From NCBI GenBank assembly GCA_002286855.1, contig NRSV01000034.1, positions 124,001 through 188,000 on the forward strand: a stretch of 64,000 nucleotides of DNA, written 5' to 3'. Both the position numbers and the translations under genes were made by a program. This document shows, one piece after another, positions 53,981 to 64,000 of this stretch. How positions within the stretch are numbered: position 1 is the stretch's first letter; every line of letters starts with the position of its first letter. The stretch comes from Bipolaris cookei. Its lineage: Eukaryota; Ascomycota; Dothideomycetes; Pleosporales; Pleosporaceae. The notes under the pieces were generated by a model, which was not told the origin of the DNA, did no database searches, and was given only the letters and a program-made list of their open reading frames with translations.

Positions 53981-56921
53981 ATGGATATCAACCAGGTGTT
54001 GGAGGGAACCTACGCTGCCGGTACGCCGCTCTCACCTCCTCTCCCGACGCTGCTTTTTGTTTTTTCCTTTGCTCAAGGGCCTCTCCTCAGCTGACTCCTC
54101 CGTGTAGATGCCAGTATTCGTAACAGCGCAGAGCAGCAGCTTCAACAGGCCGCTGACTCCAACTTTGTAAGTCGCCGCAACCACAAGGCTGCACACCCAC
54201 TCTCTACTAGACACGCGCACTAACCTCGCCGCCTCGCTGCAGCCTCAATATCTCACTGTCCTCGGTGGCGAACTCGCAAATGAACAGGCCGCACCGCAAA
54301 TTCGGCAGGCCGCCGCGCTGGCCCTGAAGAACGCTTTCACCGCCCGCGAATACGCCCGGTTACGTCAGGTCCAGGAGCGATGGCTCGGCCTCGACCCCCA
54401 GATCAAACAGCAGGTCAAGGCCATGGCCCTCGGCACTCTTGCTACCCCCAACAAGGGCGTAGGCTCCGCCGCAGCACAATTCATTGCCTCTGTCGCCGCC
54501 ATTGAAATACCCCGCAATCAGTGGCCGGAGCTCATGACCACACTTGTCGAGAATGTCGGCCAGGGCACAGACAGCCAAAAGCAATCTTCGCTCACTACAA
54601 TTGGTTTCGTGTGTGATACAGACGACGTGGAGCTGCGGGATGCCCTGGCACACCACTCCAACGCCATCCTGACTGCCGTTGTCCAGGGTGCTCGCAAGGA
54701 GGAGACCAACAACGACGTCCGTGTAGCAGCCATCAATGCCCTTAGCGACTCGATCGAATTTGTCCGCTCCAACTTTGACAATGAGGGCGAGCGCAACTAC
54801 ATCATGCAGGTCATCTGCGAGGCCACGCAAGCCGAAGACACGCGCATTCAGCAAGGTTCATACGGATGCCTGAACCGCATAATGGGTCTCTACTACGACA
54901 AGATGCGCTTCTACATGGAGAAGGCGCTCTTTGGTCTCACAATCCAGGGCATGAAGAGCGACGAGGAGGATGTCGCCAAGCTGGCAGTAGAATTCTGGTG
55001 CACCGTCTGCGAGGAGGAAATCGCCATCGAAGACGACAACACACAAGCACAAGCAGAGGGCTCCACTGAGCTGCGAGAATACTTTAACTTTGCCCGTGTC
55101 GCCACTCAGGAAGTTGTCCCAGTGCTGCTAGAGCTTATGGCTAAACAGGATGAAGATGCTGATGACAACGAGTACAACACATCGCGTGCCGCATACCAAT
55201 GTCTGCAGCTCTGGGCCCAGTGTGTCGGAAGCGGCGTCATGCCCCCGGTCCTGGCTTTTATCGAAAAGCACATTCGTTCAGAAGATTGGCATTACAGGGA
55301 TGCGTCGGTTTCTGCCTTTGGTGCTATTATGGAGGGACCCGAGGAATCGGTCCTGGATCCCATTGTGAAACAAGCCCTTCCAACTCTTATCGGAATGATG
55401 GACGACCAGAACATTCACGTCAAGGATTCTGCTGCTTATGCACTGGGTCGCATTTGCGAAGCTGTTCCAAGCGCGCTCGACGCACAGCAGCACCTCCCAC
55501 CACTCATTGGCGCTCTCTTCAACGGGCTCGCCAGTAACCCCAAGATGGCCGCATCTTGCTGCTGGTCTCTAATGAACCTAGCCGATAGATTCGCCGGGGA
55601 ACCAGGATGCCAAAGCAACCCTCTATCGCCTCACTTTGCGCAGAGTGTCCAGAGCCTCTTGCAGGTCACCGAGCGAGCCGATGCCGACAACACGCTGCGC
55701 ACTGCTGCTTATGAAGTCCTCAACTCTTTTGTAAACAATGCTGCTGGTGACAGTGTTCCACTTGTCAACGAGCTCTCGAACGTCATTCTTGAACGCTTGG
55801 ACAAGTCCATGGCGCTCCAGACTCAGGTTGTTAATGTCGAGGACAAGCTAACTCTTGAAGAAATGCAGACCAGTCTTTCCAGTGTCATCATGACCATCAT
55901 CCAGCGACTTGAGGGCGACATCAGGCCTCAGTCTGACCGTATTATGCAGGCCTTGTTGAGCTTGTTGGCATCGCTGCCTCCCAAGTCCAGTGTTCCAGAC
56001 ACTGTTTTCGCCGCCATCGGATCCATTGCGACCGCACTCGAGGAGGACTTCCAAAAGTACATGGAGGCATTCTCGCCTTTCCTGTACAACGCCTTGAACA
56101 ACCAGGAGGAACCTGCTCTCTGCTCCATGGCCATTGGTCTGGTTTCTGACATTACTCGATCCCTGGGAGAGCAGGTTCAGCCTTACTGTGATGCATTCAT
56201 GAACTCTCTTCTCAACAACCTCCGAAGCCCTGCTCTGGGCAACCAGCTCAAGCCTGCAATCCTGCAGTGCTTTGGTGATATTGCACACGCTATCCACGGT
56301 GCCTTTGAGACATACCTCCCCGTAGTTGCGCAGGTTCTTCAACAAGCCGGCCAGGTGACTATCACAACCGAGGGCAATTATGAGATGATTGATTACATCA
56401 CCTCTCTCCGCGAGGGCATCATGGACGCATGGGATGGATGCATTGTTGCAATGAAGAGCAGCAACAAGACTCAGCTCATTGTTCCCTACATGGACTCAAT
56501 CTTTGATCTTCTGCGAACCATCCAGCAGGACAGCAACCGCACCGAGGCTCTCCTCCGATCTTCATGCGGTGTCATTGGGTAAACCTTGAAAACAGCTTTA
56601 AAAGAAGTAAAATTACTAACGTTTCTCAGTGACCTTGCCGATGCATTCCCTGCAGGCGACTTCAGGGAGTACTTCCGTCACGACTTCCTCACTGCTTTGG
56701 CAAGGGAGACTCGCGCAAACGCAGACTTCAGCGGCCGTACCCGCGACACTGCTCGGTGGGCCCGTGAGCAGATCAAGCGCCAAGTTGGTATGTCGCTTTC
56801 GAACAATCCCTATCTCCGTCCTGCTAGTCTCTACTAGAGTCGACATGTCACCTCAGTATATATTAACCCACTCGCTGACCACCATCTTCCTCCAGGCGGC
56901 AACCAAGGTGTCATGGCCTGA
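53981..56921 (+). CDS. kap95: importin subunit beta-1 (karyopherin 95)
   Basis: Exons 53981-54020, 54108-54166, 54243-56578, 56630-56787 and 56896-56921 (introns 87, 76, 51 and 108 nt) give exactly 872 residues, the expected size for fungal importin beta. The N-terminus MDINQVLEGTYAADASIRNS leads into HEAT repeats with family landmarks LGGELANEQAAPQIRQAAAL, IPRNQWPELM, VCDTDDVELRDALAHHSNAI, the acidic loop KQDEDADDNEYNTSRAAYQC, DWHYRDASVSAFGAIMEGPE and VKDSAAYALGRICEAVP. Importin beta carries cargo, with importin alpha, through nuclear pores and releases it on Ran-GTP binding. The last coding exon is 26 nt and ends GGNQGVMA. Reading past the fourth donor would give a different tail, but the spliced form fits the family length. 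Confidence 0.95.
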
Positions 56922-57877
56922 GCGTCTTGACACCCCTCCCCCCTTCCCAGCGCCGTAGGGTTAGGCTATGTATTGGTTGTGATGTTGGCTAACCTCCATG
57001 GAGGCATTGTCTGACGCGTGGCTGAAACATGGATTTTAGTTCCCTCCAGCGTTGCGCAGCACGTTGGCGATCGAACCATATTTGCGTGTGCAGAACCGCA
57101 ATTCTGCACGATCGGTTTTCCGTGAGCAAAGCTACCCCCGCGTGGTTCTGGATGAATTGCCGATGCCCCTGGTTGTTTCCAAAGGTGAAAATGGAAATGG
57201 AAATGGTAGGAGATATCGTGTCGACCCCACGACGTATGTTGCAGGATCGCAAGCGCTTGAGTAGCCACGGCATGTGGAGACGACCGTTAGCAAGAGCATG
57301 ACTAGCACGATACGGGTGAACAATTACATCGACGACTCCGGCAGCTCACAACAACGACAATGACGACTTGAGGAATGAGCGTCGATGAGAGTACATCAAT
57401 TCCCCTTGCACACCGGCCCATCACACCATCCCCCAACACCGCGGCACACCCGAACCCCCTAGCCCCATGCGCAAGTCCCCAACCCGAATCGCATTGCCCG
57501 AATTCTCCAACACAATCATGTAGCACCAAAAGTCTTGTAAGGCAGAAGAGCGTTTGAGCGTCTCCTTTGCCAGGAGAAAGAATAGATTATTCGTCCTCTG
57601 TTTTTTTTATATTTAATCGTCCGTCAACTTTGATTCATGTTTCCCACTTTACACTATCCCATGATGGCGTTTTATACGAGAGTGGTTTATGTAAGTATGA
57701 AACAAAGTGGGAGGTGATTGTTTTTTCTATAGTTGTAATGATAGACATGGATATTTATGTGGTGATTTGCCTTGTGATGTGAGTTGTCTTGTCTGCTTGG
57801 TGAGCTGGAGAGAATGATGTACTGTGATGTGTATTTTTTTTATTCTTTTGTGAGTTATGTTTTTGTGACACTTTCTT

Positions 57878-57915
<38 letters not shown>

Positions 57916-57977
57916 GAGAATGACGTAGTGTTGATTATGGTTGTGATTGTGATTGTGTATTATTATTATTATTATTA
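56922..57977. other. intergenic with microsatellites
   Basis: It contains a CT/GT compound microsatellite (57876-57914) and a TTA run (57959-57977) into which P8 inserted. No gene was recognised. Confidence 0.55.
57876..57914. repeat. compound (CT)n(GT)7 microsatellite
   Basis: A run of CT dinucleotides to 57900 is followed by seven GT units. Confidence 0.9.
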
Positions 57978-59797
57978 ACGTGTTTCACCACCGAACCGGC
58001 AGCCTTCCCACTCCACTACGCCTTTCTATCTACACTACTCACGACTACCGTAATTTCTACTATCAAGTAGATGATAATATTATTATTCTACCTCATCGCT
58101 ATCTTCCACCTCCTCTAATTATACTTGAAAGTTGCGAGAATTGTGTCCCATTTTGTTGCAACGTCCGCAGCGCCGTTCACTGCGCACTCTCTTCGCAGGC
58201 GTTGCACTCTCGTCACGGCTACCACCCTCTGCCTCAGCCACCTGATCAGCCACCTGACCAACTGTAAAAGTCTCATCTGTCCGTACGTATTGCCGCTTGC
58301 GGCTCTTACATTTATTTGATGTATCTAGAGCCTCTCGAAGGCTAGCCATTTCCTCCATCATTAGCGTCATCTTATGTGCCATTTGCTGAGCCCTTTTGCT
58401 CAACTGTGCAATCTGCTCGCCAAGTGAACTTACAGAAGACCTACGGCGGTTTCTTACTCTCTGTCGAATGAGAGTACTTTGAGCCTCGACTTCGCGCGCG
58501 TTGCGCGGCGTCTGCGCCTCCCACGCGTCTACCCGTCGCGGTGACTGTTTTGGCGTCTGCACCACCACATCAAGCTTTGATAACACAGCCTGTGGGTCAT
58601 GTGGAACTAGACCGGCGCCTCTGAAGCCAGCTTTGATGTTCTCCTTCGTAAACGACTGCTCAAAAGCAGTCTTAAAGGCTGGTAGAAAGTTCTCTTTGCT
58701 GATATAGTGGGTGCGGTTGCGTGCCAAGCTTGTAACAGCGTCGCCATATTTACGCTTCAACCGCGCAAAGCAGGCGACATCAAGAAAGCTGCAACAGGTA
58801 AGACGAGTGTGCGGGCATATAGAAAAGAAGAATATTCTTCTCCTTACAAAGATCTTGAAAATCGACAAAGCAGTGGTTCTCGTGGCCGTCGATGGTGAGC
58901 AGTCGATACCCACCCACAGTACAACTCTTTGTACGGGTATCAAAGTGCCCTAGCTACGCAAGAGCAAGCTGATTATTCGTCCAGCCATTATGAATGACTT
59001 CAAGAATCCAGTCTGCAGGTAGATTCTCCAACCAGACATCGATAAGCATCTTACCTGCACATATAACGAAGGGTGGTAGCCGGCGACCCGACGCGCCTAC
59101 GCTTTGAATCACAGTAACCCACTCACGGTTGCCTGGCTGTATCCGCTTCTTTTTTTTAGCATATCCTTCCGAGGCTGTGATAACTAACTGTGATAAAATC
59201 TTGCCCATCATAAAGCCAGTTTCATCAAAAGTTTGTAGATATCATCATCCACAATCCCCTACCTTCTTCTTTGACCCCTCCACCAGATCAAACCAGCGCT
59301 GGATAGCCGCTGGGTCCTCTCAGGCAGGTTGCTGGTGATCAGAAGAACGGCTCCGGCGCGTACGGAGCTCAGGAGTTTGCTTAACAAAGTTATCAACCCA
59401 GTTCTTGCCAATAGGGTTACTCTCCCGCTCATGCAATAGTTTATCAGCCATTGCTCGAACGTCGGCCTTTGTAGGCGCAAATCCTCGCGTAGACTCTTCA
59501 AGGATACGCTCAACTATAGCCTCCTCTTCTAGCTTATTCAGGTGCTTCGAATTCGCTTCGCAGTCGCGTCGGCAGAGCTTTCCAGCGCGTCGGTCAGACA
59601 AAGTTCTTTCAGGCACGTTATAGATAGCGGCAGCACGTTTTTGGCTTTGAATACGTTGCAATTGGATATCAAAAAGAGTGAGTTGAAGATCTGGTTCAAG
59701 GTAGGTTGATAGATAATTGCGTCGTTGAGACATAACGCGTTGTAGTGTCGACGTTGACGCGCTGGTGGGGCGTGAGCGATTCGCTTGTGAACCACGT
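57978..59797 (-). mobile_element. P8: full-length pogo-type transposon, inactive
   Basis: The right end (start of the element in minus orientation) reads ACGTGGTTCACAAGCGAATC, matching P2. The other end reads ACGTGTTTCACCACCGAACC, a more diverged partner. TA flanks both (57976-57977, 59798-59799). The length is 1820 bp. It lies inside a TTA microsatellite, in otherwise gene-rich DNA between importin beta and the CDF gene. Confidence 0.9.
58119..59733 (-). pseudogene. P8 transposase, disrupted
   Basis: It starts MSQRRNYLSTYLEPDLQLTL at 59733. The helix-turn-helix region (AAIYNVPERTLSDRRAGK) runs to a TGA near 59320. GKILSQLVITASEGY follows in the same frame at 58954-59211 and ends at a TAG (58954-58956) where TGG is expected. 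LLTIDGHENH follows, then a one-base insertion near 58790 precedes LDVACFARLKRKYG. The C-terminus is RRCGRCNKMGHNSRNFQV, whose last knuckle cysteine is lost. Its sequence is closest to P2. Confidence 0.85.
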
Positions 59798-59957
59798 TAA
59801 GCTGGAAAACATGAAGGGTCAAAAAAGGTAAAGATGACCAACTTCCTCTCCTTGTCCACTTCCCACCAAAATCCAAATTTACGCATCCATTCATTTGTTC
59901 ATTCACTCATAGTTCATCCCTTACATCTAACCCCAAACCCCAACCTCGGCCCAACCC

Positions 59958-61457
59958 TTACAGCTCCTTCTTCAAAAAGTGCTCAGGCCGATGATCAGTC
60001 TCGTAATCGACATGGACATACGCACGCTCTACATCAGGGAGGCTTTCAAGCTTGATCTGGAGTTCTTCGGCGACATCGTGGGTAGCGCGGAGGGTATCGT
60101 CGGGGTCCATGACGATGTCTACTTCTACGATGAGGCGGGGACCGCTGTGGTAGGCGCGGACGGTGTCGATTTGGAGGATGGTGGGGGAGTGTGTCATTGC
60201 TATTTACTCATCATTAGCTTATCTGTCTTTCCACTTTACCTGGATGAAAGAAAGGGGGGGAGGGGGGAGGGGGGGGGAACAAAATAACGTACAAATATAC
60301 GTAATATGCTGCAACATATTGGTATCAGCGGTGACGCCAATCAGCAGCTGAAACTCGGAATACGCAGTCCGACTCCACAGGAAGATGATGAGGACGGAAA
60401 GAATCATGGCGCCCATGGAATCGATCCACCATTTAAGCTTGGAACCACCGACGCTGGTCAAGACACCGAAGCCGTTGATGAAGAGATCGTTGCGGTGGTC
60501 TTCCCACAGAATACGGACTTGACTGTACTTGTTGCGTAGCGCCCAGCAGTACAAGAACAAGCTGAACTTTGTAGCGAAAGCGATTGCCACGGCAATTACG
60601 GAAGGGAGGTAAAAGTCGTTTGTTTCGGGCCCGGAATGCTCAGCGACGGTGCGGATGGATTCGACGATGATGACGACGGAGACGGTGATCATGAGGGCGC
60701 AGAAACAGAGGTTACCCGCGGTCTCAATGCGGGCTTTGCCTGAGGGGAACTTGCGGGCGTCGACGCGGGCGACGGCGCGGTTGCAGAGGATCAAGGTGAG
60801 GTTGGACAAGGGGTCGAAGAGGGAATCCGCCATTGTGGTGAAGAGGGAGAGGGACTGCGACGAGATTGCTGCATAAAGCTGGAGCACGGCTAAGATGATG
60901 TTTGCGGCGAAGGAGCCGGTGACGGCGATTTTGTATTTGAGGTGGTTGGCATTGTCTTCTTCTTTGGCTGCGCGCCGGTGGTCATCGACGGGTTTAAGGA
61001 GGCGCTCGATGTTTTCGTTTTGGGCAGAGTAGAATTCCTCGAGTTTCTTTGCGGACCGCGATTTTGCGTTCAGGCTGATGGGGCCGCAGCCATCGCGCTT
61101 GCGAGACGTGTTGGCGCGGATCAGGGCGAGCTCGGATTCGGGCTTAATAGCGGCCGCCAGCCTGTACGGGTCTGTGTCCGGCGTATAGGCGGGCGGCGAC
61201 TGCGATTCTACGTCTGCGGCACCAGCCGATGATATGGGGACGTGGCGGGCATGATGGTCGGTGGAGGTGGATGGCGAGCGGTCAATTGCTGTGCTGCTGG
61301 CGCCTGTCTTGCCTCGGGTTGTACTGTCGGTGTGCGAGGGGCTGCCGGCGGGAGTAAGATGAACGTGTGGGCTGGATGTACGTTCTATGCGATCCGGATG
61401 GGTGTGGAACGGATGTGGTTTCATGGATATGGCATGGTGGAGATCGGGTTCTGACAT
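59958..61457 (-). CDS. cation diffusion facilitator, Mn-type (DxxxD)
   Basis: Exons 61457-60293 and 60199-59958 with a 93-nt intron (GTACGT...TAAATAG) give 468 residues. About 165 polar, His- and Ser-rich N-terminal residues precede the membrane domain. FTTMADSLFDPLSNLTLILC carries the DxxxD metal site of Mn-selling-type CDFs rather than the HxxxD of zinc transporters. EDHRNDLFINGFGVLTSVGG with KWWIDSMGAMILS is the partner site. The C-terminal cytoplasmic domain continues LQIDTVRAYHSGPRLIVEVD and VERAYVHVDYETDH. CDF proteins export divalent metal from the cytosol by proton exchange. Mn preference is inferred from the motif. The intron has a very C-rich polypyrimidine tract. The gene faces P8 at its 3' end. 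Confidence 0.92.
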
Positions 61458-63324
61458 TGTTGCAGCGGCGTAGCCTTATGTTGTAGCGTTATGCCGTATC
61501 GCAATGGGAGAAACTAGAGGCAAGAGGCGAGGACGGAGCGTGAGCGTGAGCGAGAGGAGGACAAGAGGAGGTCTGGCTGTCAGCACGCCTATCTCTATTT
61601 ACTACGAATCATCATCGTCAACTGCCGTCACCCTTCACGGCAGGGCAGCGGTCAGATTGGTCCGAAGGTGGCCAAGCTGCTAGGCTAAGATCGACGGCGT
61701 AAGAGCCAGGCTTGGGTCTTGGATACGGCGCACGTGGGGAAGATTGGTGGTGGAGAGAGGTGCTGTCAACCATTGACTATACTATACACGGCAAGTTTGC
61801 ACGAGATCGAAATCTTGTACAATGAAAGAAAAGACTTGTCACTAGCGTATTGCAAAACAACATGTTAAGACGCTTGATAGTAAACTCTGTCAATCATCTG
61901 TCAACCCCACCCTTGTTCCCGTGGCTCGTCATGACGCTGTGCTACTCCGCGTCTTATCGATAACAAGCACCCGGTTAGCTCCACACATCACATGTAGCAC
62001 AAGAACACCAGAGCCAAGATGTTGACAAGATGCCAAGCGTGACTGTTATGCATGTTTGCCCAGAATAATGCCACCTCGCTTTACATCCACTACTGTCTAC
62101 CTCTAAGCTACGTGTTCGCTGTGACATGCCTATATCTCTTGTCACCTATATCCCCATCCCCCCTGTCCACTCAAATCTCACCTCCGCTTCATGCCAATTT
62201 AGCTGCAACCAGTAAGTCCGGGTATCAAGATGCAAACAAGCCCCTCTCATCTCTAACGGAATAGCCAACGTGCGGAAAGACAAGAATAATAACAAGAAAG
62301 GAATAAGAAGAGACTAAATCGTACATGCTTACCGCCGAAACGGTGATGAAAGGATCATAAAAGTGTTTTGTAACATAAGTGCATGATAAATGGGGAATCG
62401 AGAAGGAGAGGAAGAGAAAAGAAGATGCATCCATGCAATGCGGTATGAAGAAGAGAATGATGAAAAAAACAACGCTGTCATAAAACGTGAAGAAAAGAAG
62501 AAGACGAAAAACGTGAATCAAAGTGACGGAGAAAAAAAGACAACCCCAAACCATATACATCTTCACCATCCATCCATAACTCCACCCCATTGAGCCCCTG
62601 CCCAACTTTGATCCATACACCTCAATCGGTGCACCATCCAAGTCCCCTCACAAACCGGTATCCCAACGATCCCGAAAATTTTCGGTCATCGTAAAGAAAA
62701 AAAACGGCCGTCACTCCCGCATTCATGCACCACAATACACCGGAGTATCTCCTGGTATTTAGACACCCCCGCGAGATACAAGCCTCCTCCCATCATCCCA
62801 GCAAAGAAAAAAAAACACACACACCAAGTGTGTGCCACTCGAACCACTCATCCCCCTTTCCTTCTTGACAAGGAAACCCCCTTAAACCCTGGGAAATCTG
62901 GGATATTCCTCCCGCTGCCGCGGCAATTTGTGTGTTAAGAAAAAATTAGAAGAAAAAAACTACACTTATTCCTTACGTATAATATCCTATCCCTATCCCC
63001 TACTCTCGCTTATGTTGGTAAGAAATAACACGGTATCCTGGGTCGGAGAACGCTCCGAGACAAAAGGGCGAATGAGTGCAAGGCACACAGATACCGGTGC
63101 AGACTCCCATTGGCCGTGGATTCCGCCATCTCATCAGTGCTTTGGTCTCGTGGAAACTGGCGGATCCGCCCGCATGGGGCTGTCTCAGCTTTTTCTCTGA
63201 CATACAACCCAAGGGTTGATGTAAAGCCTTTTCGGATGTTTGGCTTTTTTTAGCTCTATATCCATTTTGGGCTGATCGACTATCTGGTTGGCTGTGGGTG
63301 TTGTACTTTCCTCGATGGAATAGT
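61458..63324. other. 1.9-kb gene-free region
   Basis: It contains the 5' flank of the CDF gene and the 3' flank of the transcription factor gene. AT-rich and purine-rich tracts (62390-62540) create open frames without protein-like composition. Confidence 0.5.
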
Positions 63325-64000
63325 CTAGTTTCCATTCATCCAGCATGGCGCGCCAGGTCCAGATTCTTGCACAGCATGTGCATAGTCATATTCGTTACTG
63401 ATTCCAAAAGGTGGGTCGATCAGGTCAGGCATGTTCGTATCCCACATCATGTCATCCCAGAAGTTATTTAGAATAGTAGGGTCGTACCTGGGTGCGGCCC
63501 AGGTTGGGGTGGCAGGGTTGTAATGAGCAAATGTGGCAGCATGCTGTGCGTAGGCAGCGGCGACATCTGTATTGAGCATTGCAGGCGCTTGTGTTCCTGC
63601 AACTGTAAATTGGGCATGCATCTGCTGGTGCTGGCTCTGTTGCTGCGGATACATGATCGGTGACACGACGGTCTGGGGCTGGTGGGGTATCGTGGAAGCA
63701 TGAGTTTTGTATGCGGCATATAGTCGTGTGACAACATCGCAGCTTCGCTTTGCAGCAATGCTCCAACCCTTGGCCTGTCCAAAAAATGCCAGGGCTATCT
63801 CGATGCTGGCTTTCCACTTTTCCGTCTCGTCGGGCATGCTTGCATCACTGAAGAGTGACACCAGCGGGACCATGCAAGCCTGGAAGCAGAACCATACTGC
63901 GTTCCAACAGGATATTAGATCAGGCATGCATTCTTGACTCATATCTTCAATCATCTGGTAGGCAATCTGCCGGCACTTCCTAACTGCAACCTTCTCTTCT
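63325..64000 (-). CDS. fungal Gal4-type transcription factor, C-terminal part
   Basis: The frame is open from the window edge (EEKVAVRKCRQIAYQMIEDM) to the stop at 63325, about 224 residues, so the gene starts outside the window. LISCWNAVWFCFQACMVPLV and ALAFFGQAKGWSIAAKRSCD match the helical end of the fungal-specific transcription factor domain. After it come a Gln/Ala-rich linker and an acidic aromatic tail (NNFWDDMMWDTNMPDLIDPP) of activation-domain type. The Zn2Cys6 DNA-binding domain is expected upstream beyond the window and cannot be checked here. Confidence 0.8.
   Translation of the reverse strand, partial: EEKVAVRKCRQIAYQMIEDMSQECMPDLISCWNAVWFCFQACMVPLVSLFSDASMPDETEKWKASIEIALAFFGQAKGWSIAAKRSCDVVTRLYAAYKTHASTIPHQPQTVVSPIMYPQQQSQHQQMHAQFTVAGTQAPAMLNTDVAAAYAQHAATFAHYNPATPTWAAPRYDPTILNNFWDDMMWDTNMPDLIDPPFGISNEYDYAHAVQESGPGAPCWMNGN

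Noticed and set aside
53044..53981. Overlapping open frames of 100-210 codons upstream of importin beta
   Set aside because: They arise from pyrimidine-rich and CA-repeat sequence; no splice logic or recognisable product.
57784..57978. 64-codon frame through a microsatellite
   Set aside because: It is produced by CT/GT/TTA repeats.
1..64000. CRISPR array, bacterial operon, or prophage-like system
   Set aside because: No spaced direct repeats of CRISPR type are present. Spliced genes and fungal transposons show this is eukaryotic DNA.

Overview
The window reads as nuclear DNA of a filamentous ascomycete, most likely Dothideomycetes (Pleosporales-like). Protein genes are split by short introns of about 46-108 nt with GTAAGT/GTATGT-type donors and CAG/TAG acceptors. 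The proteins are typical of this group (an Alt a 1-like small secreted protein, AA3 and AA7 flavoenzymes, a Pth11-type membrane protein, Gal4-type regulators). The repeats are fungal pogo/Fot-type DNA transposons and Copia-type retroelements. Taxonomy is inferred; no search was run.

There are two compartments. The left half (about 6-31.7 kb) is repeat-rich. It holds eight pogo/Fot-type elements, here called P1 to P8 (P8 is a lone copy at 58-59.8 kb). Six have terminal inverted repeats (TIRs) and TA target duplications that can be read directly. It also holds parts of at least two Copia elements, a small MITE-like inverted-repeat element, an intron-containing tRNA-Asp gene, and an unrecognised intron-rich gene split by P4. 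Three host-type genes sit at the edges of or between the repeats: a GMC oxidoreductase (3.2-5.1 kb), a purine-cytosine permease (8.2-9.8 kb) and an AA7 FAD oxidase (20.3-22.0 kb). A small secreted protein gene lies at 1.3 kb.

The right half (32.7-64 kb) is ordinary gene space. From left to right: an aspartic-protease-like secreted protein that has lost both catalytic aspartates, an MFS sugar transporter, an AT-hook protein, a degraded Cys/His-rich gene, an F-box-like/DUF-type protein, a 936-residue nuclear-type protein, a Pth11-like seven-helix protein, a PP2C phosphatase, importin beta (KAP95), the P8 transposon, a Mn-type cation diffusion facilitator, and the C-terminal end of a Gal4-type transcription factor cut by the window edge. 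These genes form no pathway or cluster. The recognisable ones are housekeeping or generally distributed functions.

The most interesting material is in the transposons. P7 carries an uninterrupted 306-codon frame that joins the transposase DNA-binding half to its C-terminal zinc knuckle and lacks the second and third catalytic aspartates. P2 has the same architecture from a separate deletion. The pogo TIRs share an AAGCGA core, which in P3 and P7 is repeated with a 17-bp period. Nonsense codons in several copies are TGG-to-TAG changes, as expected from RIP. Outside the transposons, the catalytically dead pepsin homologue and the P4-interrupted intron-rich gene deserve a second look.
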